Shown in pieces: positions 1 to 5,496 of a stretch of DNA of 15,532 bases. Made by a program: the position numbers and the translations under genes. Location of the stretch: NCBI GenBank assembly GCA_035540495.1, contig DATLGL010000001.1, forward strand, positions 1-15,532. Reading direction: 5' to 3'. Source of the DNA: DASVEG01 sp035540495. Its GTDB lineage: Bacteria > Actinomycetota > Acidimicrobiia > Acidimicrobiales > CADCTF01. How positions within the stretch are numbered: the stretch's first letter is position 1; each line of letters starts with the position of its first letter. The notes under the pieces are model-generated. The model saw nothing but the letters and a program-made list of their open reading frames with translations. It was not told where the DNA came from and did no database searches.

Positions 1-59
1 AGGAGCACCCACCCGGGCGGACCCCGAGCGGGAACGAACATCAACGAGGGCAGATCACC

Positions 60-128
60 TGGCCGCCACCGGGCAGTTCTGGTGGCCACGCCCGGGCAGT
101 CCCATGACCGCCACCGGGCAGGATCTCA
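60..128. repeat. Three tandem copies of a 23-bp imperfect repeat
   Basis: Copies begin at 60, 83 and 106. Each carries a CCACC or CGCCC block followed by GGGCAG, and TGGCC begins copies 1 and 2 and recurs at 129 just after copy 3. The period of 23 is not a multiple of three, so the repeat is not a coding repeat. It lies over the probable start of the small membrane protein gene and may be regulatory or a simple slippage product. Confidence 0.7.
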
Positions 129-336
129 TGGCCGCCGACACCGAGCCGTCGTCGTGTGCTGTGCCGTTCTCGCTGCCGGTATCGCTGGCATGTGGATTGC
201 CTTCGCGAGCAACGACTCTTCCACTTCGGCTCTCATCTTCCTCTGGGCATGGATCGGAGGTGTCCCGCTCGCCGCAGTGGTGGCGGTGCTGTCGTGGTGG
301 CGTTCCCCTGACACACCGTCGCAACCGCCTGCATGA
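82..336 (+). CDS. Small membrane protein with two predicted helices
   Basis: An 84-residue protein of unknown function. The N-terminus is rich in Arg and His (residues 8-21). Hydrophobic segments at about 23-42 and 48-67 are separated by a short polar loop with N, D and S residues, followed by a short Pro-rich tail. This predicts a two-helix membrane protein with a basic cytoplasmic N-terminus. The GTG at 82 is the first in-frame start and lies inside the 23-bp repeat tract. A GTG at 154 would leave only the hydrophobic part. The gene converges with the DUF4265 gene. A GTGCCGTTCT match at 161-170 falls inside the first helix and is probably chance. I do not recognise a family. Confidence 0.5.
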   Translation: MATPGQSHDRHRAGSHGRRHRAVVVCCAVLAAGIAGMWIAFASNDSSTSALIFLWAWIGGVPLAAVVAVLSWWRSPDTPSQPPA

Positions 337-338
337 CC

Positions 339-355
339 GGCGCCGCGGGGGCGCC
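339..355. terminator. GC-rich hairpin between convergent genes
   Basis: GGCGCC (339-344), a five-base loop and GGCGCC (350-355) form a perfect 6-bp stem three bases after the stop of the small membrane protein gene. No T-run follows. It could end transcription of the upstream gene or simply be GC-rich filler. Confidence 0.3.
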
Positions 356-409
356 ACATCGCAGGCTCTTGCGAGGGTTGGGGGCCGACGAGCCGGCGCT
401 CGGAGCGGC

Positions 410-928
410 TCAGAGGTCGATCCAGCGGCCCCCGACGCAGCCCTCTTCGTAGCCCCACCAACCTCGCTGTTCGCCTTCCACCAGCAGCGCCTTTATGCGC
501 TCCAGCTCCAGGTCAGGCGGAACTGTCAACGCGACAATCGGGTACGAACCGGCACCTTCGCCAGTCACGCCGAGAGCACTGAACAGATCGAGCACCCGCC
601 CCTGGTCGCCCATCAGCTCCCCGTCCTTGAGCGGGATGATCCGGATGGTGCAGTTCCCGCTCCACTCGGCGACTTCGACGAAGAACGGCCACTCTCCGTC
701 CGCCCTGGCTTTGGCCTGGACGATGTCACCTTCGGCCACGCCGGTGGCAAACCAGGGCGTGTTCTCGAGGCGGTACAGATCGGCTCCGACGACCGACGCC
801 CACATGCGCTCGGAGTCGACGGGCGGCCAGCCGTCGTCGTCGACCTCCAGTGGAAAGATCACGTGCACCAGGTCACCGTTCGCGGACTCCACGAGCTGCC
901 TCTGGGACCTTCGACGGCGGCGGAGCAT
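410..928 (-). CDS. DUF4265 domain-containing protein
   Basis: A 172-residue protein matching the DUF4265 pattern. An HVIFPLEVDDDGWPPVDSE block (residues 22-40) is followed by a Trp-containing strand and a GLYRLENTPWFATGVAEGDIV-like region (about 48-70, here starting ADLYRL). Then come EWPFFVEVAEWSGNCTIRII (about 79-98), a G-rich segment and a C-terminal GWWGYEEGC-like end. The family is a small soluble protein of unknown function found widely in bacteria and often in accessory DNA. The ATG at 928 gives an Arg-rich leader (RRRRR). The family domain begins near residue 21, so the true start could be slightly downstream. It is the only minus-strand gene in the left part. Its promoter side faces the repeat core at 961, so relative to the other array genes it is inverted. 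Function is unknown. Confidence 0.8.
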   Translation of the reverse strand: MLRRRRRSQRQLVESANGDLVHVIFPLEVDDDGWPPVDSERMWASVVGADLYRLENTPWFATGVAEGDIVQAKARADGEWPFFVEVAEWSGNCTIRIIPLKDGELMGDQGRVLDLFSALGVTGEGAGSYPIVALTVPPDLELERIKALLVEGEQRGWWGYEEGCVGGRWIDL

Positions 929-958
929 CTGTTGAGTGTGTCAGCGGCCTCCGCTTGG

Positions 959-979
959 ACGTGCCGTTGTGGCGCGGCA
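959..979 (+). repeat. GTGCCG array element, copy 1
   Basis: The core ACGTGCCGTTGT begins at 959. TGCCG (962-966) can pair with CGGCA (975-979). It lies between the divergent DUF4265 gene and the gene starting at 990. It differs from the consensus GTGCCGYTCK only at the second-last base. Confidence 0.5.
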
Positions 980-989
980 AGCTCTCGGC

Positions 990-1319
990 GTGGAGAAGGT
1001 GGTAGTCGTGGCGGTCGAGTTGGCGGATGGAGCCGAACGGTTCTTCCTCACCTGGGGGCGGATCCAGGACGCCATTGATGATCGGCCGCTCGCCGAGCTC
1101 GTGCTACGGCATGCCGTCGCGTACGACCTAGGCGGCTCGCCGGTCAGTGCTCGTGTCTGCCGGAGCCTCCAAGAGGCGAGGGACCAGCCGTACTTCTTCG
1201 AGGCGTTGTTCGACTTCGCGAACGAGGGCATCCCATCTGGCCCTGACTTCGACGACTGGCGTAACGCAGTCGCCCGGGACATGGAGCAGGGCAAGCATCT
1301 TTGGTACCTGGGGCGATAG
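990..1319 (+). CDS. Hypothetical protein, 109 aa
   Basis: A small acidic soluble protein that I do not recognise. A beta-rich start (VEKVVVVAVELADGAERFF) is followed by a helical middle rich in Leu and Ala and an aromatic C-terminus ending HLWYLGR. It has no signal peptide or membrane segment. The reading frame opens at 936, but the segment 936-989 carries the repeat core at 961. The GTG at 990 starts the part with normal protein composition, so I chose it. It occupies its own slot between array elements 1 and 2. The coding character (acidic, well-mixed residues, no low complexity) supports a real gene. Confidence 0.65.
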   Translation: MEKVVVVAVELADGAERFFLTWGRIQDAIDDRPLAELVLRHAVAYDLGGSPVSARVCRSLQEARDQPYFFEALFDFANEGIPSGPDFDDWRNAVARDMEQGKHLWYLGR

Positions 1320-1375
1320 CACCACCGCTAAGTGCTTGATCATCGGTGCCCGCTGCCTCGTGTGACAGAGCACAT

Positions 1376-1435
1376 GTGCCGTTCTACCCCGCCCGGTCGT
1401 GCTGGGATGGATCCTCGACGGGCGGGGCGCGAACG
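1376..1435 (+). repeat. GTGCCG array element, copy 2, with long imperfect hairpin
   Basis: The core ATGTGCCGTTCT lies at 1374-1385. CGTTC (1380-1384) pairs with GAACG (1431-1435). CCCCGCCCG (1387-1395) pairs with CGGGCGGGG (1419-1427). TCG (1397-1399) pairs with CGA (1416-1418), leaving G1396 unpaired. That gives about 17 paired bases, one bulged base and a 16-nt loop. It starts 57 nt after the stop at 1319. A stem broken by an extrahelical base resembles folded attC sites, although the integron core sequence is absent. A second, weaker GACGTGCCG string occurs at 1465-1473, just before the next gene. Confidence 0.6.
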
Positions 1436-1492
1436 CCCGATCGGAGCTGAGAGCCGCGCGGCTCGACGTGCCGGCGCGACGATCGAGCGGAA

Positions 1493-2002
1493 ATGCTCGA
1501 GCTTCTTGATCAGATTGACGCAGCGAACGCTTCGGGCCTCCACTATCTGGCCCTCATGGGCGCGCTGGCCGTGCCTGACATATGCGCTGCCCTAGCCGCC
1601 AAGAATGGGCGGACGGACGGCACGAAGTATCGGCAATGGGTTCGGGACCACATCGCCGAGGCTGATCGCCAAGGGCTGAGCCCGTCGGACCTCTACCGGT
1701 TCCGGTGCTCGATGCTCCACCAGGGTTCTGGCCACCACCACGGTGATGAGCTCGAGCGCGTGATCTTCGTTGAGCCTGGCAACGGCCCAAAGGTCAGCTC
1801 GACGAAGATGATCAACGTCGGCGGTGAGTCGACGCATGTGATCGACCTTGTCGACTTCTGCACCTCAATCACCTCGGCTGAGCGCAGTTGGCTAGCCGCA
1901 CATGCGGCGTCACCTCGCGTCATGGCCAACCTCGTGCGCTTCATCCGCCGGCACCCGAACGGGATTCCACCGTTCATTGTCGGCACGCCGGTTGTGGGCT
2001 AG
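1493..2002 (+). CDS. Hypothetical protein with a HEPN-like RxxxxH motif
   Basis: A 169-residue soluble protein. The N-terminal half is helical: residues 3-37 hydrophobic and acidic, then KYRQWVRDHIAEADRQGL. It leads to SPSDLYRFRCSMLHQGSGHH, in which R71 and H76 form an RxxxxH motif. HEPN-superfamily ribonucleases and nucleotidyltransferase partners carry an R-x4-6-H motif in the same setting (end of a helix, followed by G). The C-terminal half is strand-rich with a VIFVEPGNGPK segment and a DLVDFCTSI helix. The HEPN assignment is inference from one motif. ATG 1493 follows GAGCGGAA, a weak ribosome-binding site. The gene stands alone between array elements 2 and a degenerate element at 2003. 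Confidence 0.7.
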   Translation: MLELLDQIDAANASGLHYLALMGALAVPDICAALAAKNGRTDGTKYRQWVRDHIAEADRQGLSPSDLYRFRCSMLHQGSGHHHGDELERVIFVEPGNGPKVSSTKMINVGGESTHVIDLVDFCTSITSAERSWLAAHAASPRVMANLVRFIRRHPNGIPPFIVGTPVVG

Positions 2003-2029
2003 CGACCCGCCGTTTTCGCCGCGAAGAAC
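2003..2029 (+). repeat. Degenerate GTGCCG-type element after the stop codon
   Basis: Directly after the TAG at 2000-2002 comes ACCCGCCGTTTTCG, which resembles the array core with changes at the left and two extra T residues. GTT and TTCG pair with CGAA and AAC around CCG to make a small hairpin with one bulged base. It may be the left half of an element split by the IS110 insertion downstream. Confidence 0.3.
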
Positions 2030-2049
2030 AACGCATCGTGGGCGCCTTG

Positions 2050-2285
2050 AGCGCTGGTCATCCGGCTACTTGTTTCACTGACGGCACGGCATCGGGTTGG
2101 CCAACCTGGTGTCGAGGTGTCCGGCGAGTAGCTCGCGATCCGGCTGCCCACGGCTGTTCTGGTGTGGCTCGCGAATGGATAGCTCCTCGTCGGGCACCGC
2201 GTGCGAGGAGTGGTTCGAGAGGGGACTGACCGAGCTCGAAGTAGCGCTGCCCTCCTCGTGGTTCAACCGTGACGAGTGAGGAGCG
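2050..2285 (+). ncRNA. Probable IS110 left-end bridge RNA (seekRNA) region
   Basis: About 280 nt without a convincing gene precede the IS110 transposase. IS110-group elements encode their guide (bridge) RNA in this left-end region. Visible structure includes the perfect palindrome GGTTGGCCAACC (2095-2106). A larger stem-loop has CGAA (2172-2175) pairing with TTCG (2214-2217), CTCCTC (2183-2188) with GAGGAG (2205-2210), and GCAC (2194-2197) with GTGC (2201-2204). The asymmetric internal loops in this stem are the kind of place where target- or donor-binding sequence lies. The exact RNA ends and guide segments cannot be set by eye. Confidence 0.45.
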
Positions 2286-2288
2286 GTG

Positions 2289-3446
2289 ATGGCGAAGGTG
2301 GTGATTGGCGTCGACCCGCACAAGCGGATCAACGCGGTGGTGGTCGTGAACGCCAAGGGCAAGGTGCTGGGTCGCGAGCAGTTCGAGAACACCTCGAGCG
2401 GGTTCCGGGAGCTGCGCACGTTCGCGAACCGGTGGCGGCCGAGGACATGGGCCGTCGAGGGCTGCAACGGTGTCGGCAAGCACCTCGCCCAGCGCCTGGT
2501 CGCCGAGGGAGAGCGGGTCGTCGACGTGTCGACGCGGCGGGCCGCTCTGGTGCGTGTGTTCGCCGGCGGGAACGGCCGCAAGAACGACGACACCGACGCC
2601 TACTCGATCGCCCTCGTCGGCTTGCAGACACCGGATCTCCCGGAGGTCGTGGCCGACGATCGGACGGCCGCGTTGCGGCTCCTCGCGAACCGGCGCCACG
2701 AGCTCGTCGGGCTGCGCACCCAGGCGGTGTGCCGCATCCATCGAGATCTCGTCACGCTGTTCCCTGGCGGTGCGCCACGAGCACTGACGGCAAAGTCCGC
2801 GAAGCAGTTGCTTGCGACGACCCGGCCGCGCGACGAGGTGGGGCGGCTGCGCCGGCGGTTGATCGCCGAGCAGATCGCCGACCTCGTTGCGATCGACAAG
2901 CGCCTCGCTCAGCTCGAGGCCGAGATCAAGGCGTTGGTCGCGGAGACACCGACCGGGCTCATGAGGTTGTTCGGTGTTGGACCGGTCACGACCGCTCGGG
3001 TGTTGGGCGAGGTCGGCGACGTCGCTCGCTTCCGGTCACGCCACCACTTCGCGAGCTACAACGGCACCGCACCCGTCGACGCGAGCAGCGGCGGCGGCCC
3101 GCCGGTCTATCGGTTGAACATCAAGGGCAACCGCAAGCTGAACCACGCGATCCACATGGTCGCCATCACTCAGATCCGCAACGACTGCGCCGGCCGCGAC
3201 TTCTACCGACGGAAGATCCGCGAAGGGAAGACACCCAAGGAAGCCGTCCGCGCGTTGAAGCGGAGGATCTCCGACTCGATCTACCGCCAGCTCCTCGAGG
3301 ACGCCGCTCGCCAGCGGGACCCGGGAGGGCAGGCGGGGACGACTCCAAAGACCAGCGTGACCGACCTCACCCCGATGGCCGGTTCTTCGGTGAAGCCACA
3401 ACCCGGGTCCCAACGCGAACCTACGCCTCTCACGGTCACCGCTTGA
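2289..3446 (+). CDS. IS110-family transposase (DEDD plus catalytic serine)
   Basis: A 385-residue recombinase with both family domains. The N-terminal RuvC-like DEDD domain shows GVDPHK (D9), WAVEG (E57) and NDDTDA (D100, D103). A coiled-coil-like helical region lies at about 185-220. The C-terminal Transposase_20 domain contains LFGVGPVTTARVLGEVGD (227-244), FASYNGTAPVDASSGGG with the expected nucleophilic serine at S267, and KGNRKLNHAIHMVAI. The tail after about 350 is Pro/Thr-rich and probably disordered. GAGGAG at 2278-2283 is a good ribosome-binding site for ATG 2289. The GTG at 2286 is too close to it. The enzyme uses a bridge RNA to pair element and target sites. All expected catalytic residues are present, so the gene looks functional. 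Confidence 0.92.
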   Translation: MAKVVIGVDPHKRINAVVVVNAKGKVLGREQFENTSSGFRELRTFANRWRPRTWAVEGCNGVGKHLAQRLVAEGERVVDVSTRRAALVRVFAGGNGRKNDDTDAYSIALVGLQTPDLPEVVADDRTAALRLLANRRHELVGLRTQAVCRIHRDLVTLFPGGAPRALTAKSAKQLLATTRPRDEVGRLRRRLIAEQIADLVAIDKRLAQLEAEIKALVAETPTGLMRLFGVGPVTTARVLGEVGDVARFRSRHHFASYNGTAPVDASSGGGPPVYRLNIKGNRKLNHAIHMVAITQIRNDCAGRDFYRRKIREGKTPKEAVRALKRRISDSIYRQLLEDAARQRDPGGQAGTTPKTSVTDLTPMAGSSVKPQPGSQREPTPLTVTA

Positions 3447-3453
3447 CAGAGGG

Positions 3454-3497
3454 GTGCCAATCGGTGCGGCTTCGCGTAGTCCGCGCGAGGCTTTGGC
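3454..3497 (+). repeat. Inverted repeat abutting a start codon, possible array element
   Basis: GTGCC at 3454-3458 opens an imperfect hairpin. GCCAA (3456-3460) pairs with TTGGC (3493-3497), and GCGG (3466-3469) with CCGC (3481-3484). The last base is immediately before ATG 3498. It shares only GTGCC with the array core. It may be the right remnant of an element split by IS110, part of the IS right end, or a structure over the ribosome-binding region of the next gene. Confidence 0.3.
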
Positions 3498-4100
3498 ATG
3501 GCGTTCTTCGAGCCCCCGCCTTCCCCGCCGCCCGAGCCGGAGCCGGAACCGGTGCGGTTTCCTTGGATGCGGCCAGAAGACGTCCTCGGCGCGGTCGTGC
3601 CCGTGAACTTCGTGCTCGCACGGACCGAGGAAGTCGCCGTCGCGGTGTGGGGCATCACCGTCTTCAATGATGGTTTTGAGTTTTCCGTGGCCTGTTTGGC
3701 GAAGACTCGCCAACGCCATCGACTGCGGATGCATCAGTTCGAGCTCATGCATCAGGTGCGCGCTGGCGGCGCCATTCCCGACGAATTCCTTCGGTTCGGC
3801 ATCTCGTGCGCGGACGACACCACCGTGACAAACCTGAGGCCGGGATTCGACTGGGGGACGCACACCGCCGATGGAGACCACACGTCACCCTCCGCTGCGC
3901 AGCGCGTGCTGATGCCCGGCGGCGGCGGAGGCAGCGACCGCCAATGGACGCAGACGTACTGGTGCTGGCCCCTACCGCCCCCGGGCCCCGTCACCTTCGT
4001 GTGCGAGTGGCCGGCTTTCGGAATCGGTGAGACCAGGCACGAGATCGATTCGGGGCCCATCCGCGAGGCAGCATCCCGGTCGACGCCGATCTGGCCGTGA
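3498..4100 (+). CDS. Conserved actinobacterial hypothetical protein (MAFFEPPP type)
   Basis: A 200-residue protein starting with a Pro/Glu-rich leader (MAFFEPPPSPPPEPEPEPV), then RFPWMRPEDVLGAVVPVNFVLARTEEVAVAVWGITVFNDGFEFSV. I recognise this arrangement from many actinobacterial proteins of unknown function, often with PPW..PP.NVLG.VVPL and LARTD..A. It continues with PDEFLRFGISCADD, a Gly-rich loop (about 138-146) and an aromatic QTYWCWPLPPPGPVTFVCEWPAFGI core. These alternating strands suggest a compact beta-sandwich. The C-terminus holds a conserved-looking IGETRHEID. No signal peptide or membrane helix is seen. ATG 3498 fits the family start. Array element 3 follows 12 nt after the stop. 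Function is unknown. Confidence 0.8.
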   Translation: MAFFEPPPSPPPEPEPEPVRFPWMRPEDVLGAVVPVNFVLARTEEVAVAVWGITVFNDGFEFSVACLAKTRQRHRLRMHQFELMHQVRAGGAIPDEFLRFGISCADDTTVTNLRPGFDWGTHTADGDHTSPSAAQRVLMPGGGGGSDRQWTQTYWCWPLPPPGPVTFVCEWPAFGIGETRHEIDSGPIREAASRSTPIWP

Positions 4101-4112
4101 GACGTCGCCGAG

Positions 4113-4186
4113 GTGCCGCTCGCTTGTGGTGCTGAGCCCGATGCTGCTGTGGCCGCACGCGCGCCGATCACTTCTTCGTGGGCGGC
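4113..4186 (+). repeat. GTGCCG array element, copy 3 (74-bp form)
   Basis: GTGCCGCTCG at 4113-4122, 12 nt after a stop codon, and GCGCGCCGATCACT at 4159-4172 are shared exactly and at identical spacing with copy 6 (5277-5350). The termini GCCGC (4115-4119) and GCGGC (4182-4186) are inverted. By hand count about 52 of 74 positions match copy 6. No gene overlaps it with confidence. Confidence 0.65.
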
Positions 4187-4242
4187 GCCGGCGCCTGACG
4201 AGCCGGCATTAGCGGCGGTCAGCGTGGGAATGGCTACGTCCC

Positions 4243-4479
4243 ATGGGCGGCGCCGACAGGCCCCGGTGGGGGCGGACCACATTGCGGGCAGGGGCGGCAG
4301 GTCTTGTCGGCTGGTTCGGGCTGACGTGGCGCTCCGTCAACATCGACGACGTGGGCGCGACTTGGGCCGATGCAGCGCGAGAGACGTGGCCTGTAGTTCT
4401 GGTGTTTCCTGCTGTAATCCTCGGCGCAGCGTGGCTGATACCCGCCTTCAATCGACGCTTCCCCAAGCGGGACGACTGA
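4243..4479 (+). CDS. Small membrane protein, about two helices
   Basis: A 78-residue protein of unknown function. A basic N-terminus (MGGADRPRWGRTTLR) precedes a moderately hydrophobic segment at about 16-29. An acidic Trp-containing loop follows, then a strong helix at about 49-68 (WPVVLVFPAVILGAAWLIP) and a charged C-terminal tail RRFPKRDD. Positive charge at both ends suggests both ends are cytoplasmic. It follows array element 3 by 56 nt. No clear ribosome-binding site precedes ATG 4243. No family is recognised, but the composition is that of a real membrane protein. Confidence 0.6.
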   Translation: MGGADRPRWGRTTLRAGAAGLVGWFGLTWRSVNIDDVGATWADAARETWPVVLVFPAVILGAAWLIPAFNRRFPKRDD

Positions 4480-4487
4480 TTGCCGAC

Positions 4488-4700
4488 GTGTCGATCAGCA
4501 AAGGACTGGCTACGCCGGAGCCATGGCATCGAGCAGCGACTGCCAGCGCACATTGTCTGACCACAACACCCTCGCGGTCCTGCTTGTTCGCTGGATGCGG
4601 CGCAGCGGCGCCCCCAGCGTGCGCCCCTTGCCTGTTCATCCTGCGCTTCTTCCTCGCCGTCGGCCCGGTTGGCGCAGTCGCCGTGGCGCGGCGTCGATAG
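4488..4700 (+). CDS. Possible small Cys/Ala-rich protein or gene remnant
   Basis: A GTG at 4488 opens a 70-residue frame. Its second half contains clustered cysteines (CLFAGCG, ACAPC) and a hydrophobic FILRFFLAVGPVGAVAVARRR end. The stop at 4698-4700 is followed 10 nt later by array element 4. That is the spacing seen after firm genes and is the only positional support. The N-terminal part is low in information. It could equally be a decayed cassette gene or non-coding sequence. I see no family. Confidence 0.25.
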   Translation: MSISKGLATPEPWHRAATASAHCLTTTPSRSCLFAGCGAAAPPACAPCLFILRFFLAVGPVGAVAVARRR

Positions 4701-4710
4701 CCACACCGAG

Positions 4711-4762
4711 GTGCCGTTCGACATCGCAGTCGCCCGTCGTGCGACACTTCGCTCAGGAGCAC
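4711..4762 (+). repeat. GTGCCG array element, copy 4
   Basis: GTGCCGTTCG (4711-4720) is 10 nt after a TAG. GTCGC (4729-4733) pairs with GCGAC (4741-4745), and GTGC (4711-4714) with GCAC (4759-4762). It ends 11 nt before the next start codon. Confidence 0.5.
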
Positions 4763-4773
4763 CTGGGGGTGGA

Positions 4774-5046
4774 ATGAGCCGCGGTCAGATCTTGGCGTTG
4801 TCAGTCGTTTGTTGCGTGTTCGGAGCGGTCGCGATCTACGCGAGCGGACCGATCCGTGGCGTGGCGTTCCTTCTCAACTTCATCCTCGCGGTCGCACTGG
4901 CGATCATCGCTGGCCGTGATCTCGATCGACGTGGCGTTCGCTTCGCCTGGTTGGTCGGCATCTCCTACGTTCTCGCGCCACTGATCGGGTTCATCCTCTA
5001 CGCCATCTTCAGCGCACGCGAGGTACGGTCAGCGCCTGCCGGGTAG
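4774..5046 (+). CDS. Small polytopic membrane protein, three helices
   Basis: A 90-residue protein with hydrophobic segments at about 5-24, 29-47 and 57-79. The polar loop GRDLDRRGVR sits between helices two and three, and the C-terminus is short and charged (SAREVRSAPAG). The Arg-rich loop is probably cytoplasmic. The frame extends upstream to 4669, but that extension runs through array element 4. ATG 4774 has a G-rich GGGGGTGG just upstream as a ribosome-binding site, so I chose it. No family is recognised. It fills one array slot, ending 13 nt before element 5. Confidence 0.7.
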   Translation: MSRGQILALSVVCCVFGAVAIYASGPIRGVAFLLNFILAVALAIIAGRDLDRRGVRFAWLVGISYVLAPLIGFILYAIFSAREVRSAPAG

Positions 5047-5059
5047 CCGCCCCGAGGGG

Positions 5060-5083
5060 GTGCCGTTCGCCGTTGCCTGCAAC
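5060..5083 (+). repeat. GTGCCG array element, copy 5
   Basis: GTGCCGTTCG (5060-5069) lies 13 nt after a TAG. GTTGC (5072-5076) and GCAAC (5079-5083) form a near-perfect short palindrome. This is the shortest spacing between element and next start (GTG 5093), leaving almost no room for a separate promoter. Confidence 0.5.
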
Positions 5084-5092
5084 ACTGCCCAC

Positions 5093-5269
5093 GTGATCAA
5101 GCGGGAGAAGTGGCCTGCGCCCTACGTGCCCCTCGTGGCCGCCGTTCTCGTGGTCGGGAACCTGATCCTGGGAGAGGTACGGCGGGCGCTGATCATCGGC
5201 CTGTTCTCGGTGGTCGTCATCCTGGTCGGCACGCTGATCGGGAACGCGGTCGCTGCTCGCCGGGACTAG
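5093..5269 (+). CDS. Very small membrane protein, two helices
   Basis: A 58-residue protein. A basic start (VIKREKWPAPYV) is followed by a helix at about 12-28, a short EVRRA turn and a second strongly hydrophobic helix at about 34-52 ending AVAARRD. The hairpin layout predicts both ends in the cytoplasm. An alternative GTG at 5060 is inside array element 5 and would add 11 residues, so I prefer 5093. Like the neighbouring small membrane proteins it has no recognisable family. Array element 6 starts 7 nt after its stop. Confidence 0.6.
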   Translation: MIKREKWPAPYVPLVAAVLVVGNLILGEVRRALIIGLFSVVVILVGTLIGNAVAARRD

Positions 5270-5276
5270 CGCCGAA

Positions 5277-5350
5277 GTGCCGCTCGTTGGTGGTGCAGAT
5301 CGTGTGCATTCCGAAGCCGTCGGCGCGCCGATCACTCGGTCGCGAGCGGC
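5277..5350 (+). repeat. GTGCCG array element, copy 6 (74-bp form)
   Basis: GTGCCGCTCG (5277-5286) is 7 nt after a TAG. GCCGCTCG (5279-5286) is the exact inverse complement of CGAGCGGC (5343-5350). Inside, GATCG (5298-5302) pairs with CGATC (5329-5333), with unpaired bases on the left arm outside this stem. GCGCGCCGATCACT (5323-5336) is shared with copy 3 at the same 46-nt offset from the core. This is the clearest attC-like fold in the window. The remaining stretch to 5496 holds no gene I can support. Confidence 0.7.
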
Positions 5351-5496
5351 TCCGCCGATGACGACCCGGGACGCCGAGCGAGCGGCCGAGCCAGCGCCCG
5401 CGAGGAGTGATGCCACCGCAGCCCGTGATGCCCCGCTGAGTTCCGACGACAAGCATCACCTCGCCGGCGCCGGTGACGTCGTACGGTCCACCCGCG

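Larger units (their letters stand above)
2050..3452 (+). mobile_element. IS110-family insertion sequence (ends approximate)
   Basis: A transposase gene of the IS110 type is preceded by a long structured non-coding stretch and followed by almost none. That layout fits the IS110 group rather than the IS1111 group, which has its longer non-coding end downstream. IS110 elements lack long terminal inverted repeats and make no target duplication, so the boundaries given here are estimates. The left end lies somewhere after 2030 and the right end between the stop at 3446 and the gene start at 3498. The element interrupts the accessory gene array. The transposase looks intact, so the element may be active. 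Confidence 0.7.

Noticed and set aside
161..170. GTGCCGTTCT match to the array core
   Set aside because: It lies inside the first hydrophobic helix of the small membrane protein and does not follow a stop codon. A similar chance match occurs at 12252 inside the MscS gene.
104..1078. Long plus-strand open frame of 324 codons
   Set aside because: It is Arg/Pro-rich shadow sequence across the membrane protein gene and the antisense of the DUF4265 gene, with no domain.
2276..3670. 464-codon open frame overlapping the IS110 transposase
   Set aside because: It is extremely Arg-rich, in the alternative frame of a clear transposase with intact motifs, which is typical of high-GC shadow frames.
3036..3881. 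Minus-strand 281-codon frame across the transposase end and the next gene
   Set aside because: It is antisense to two supported genes, has no recognisable domain and an unlikely composition.
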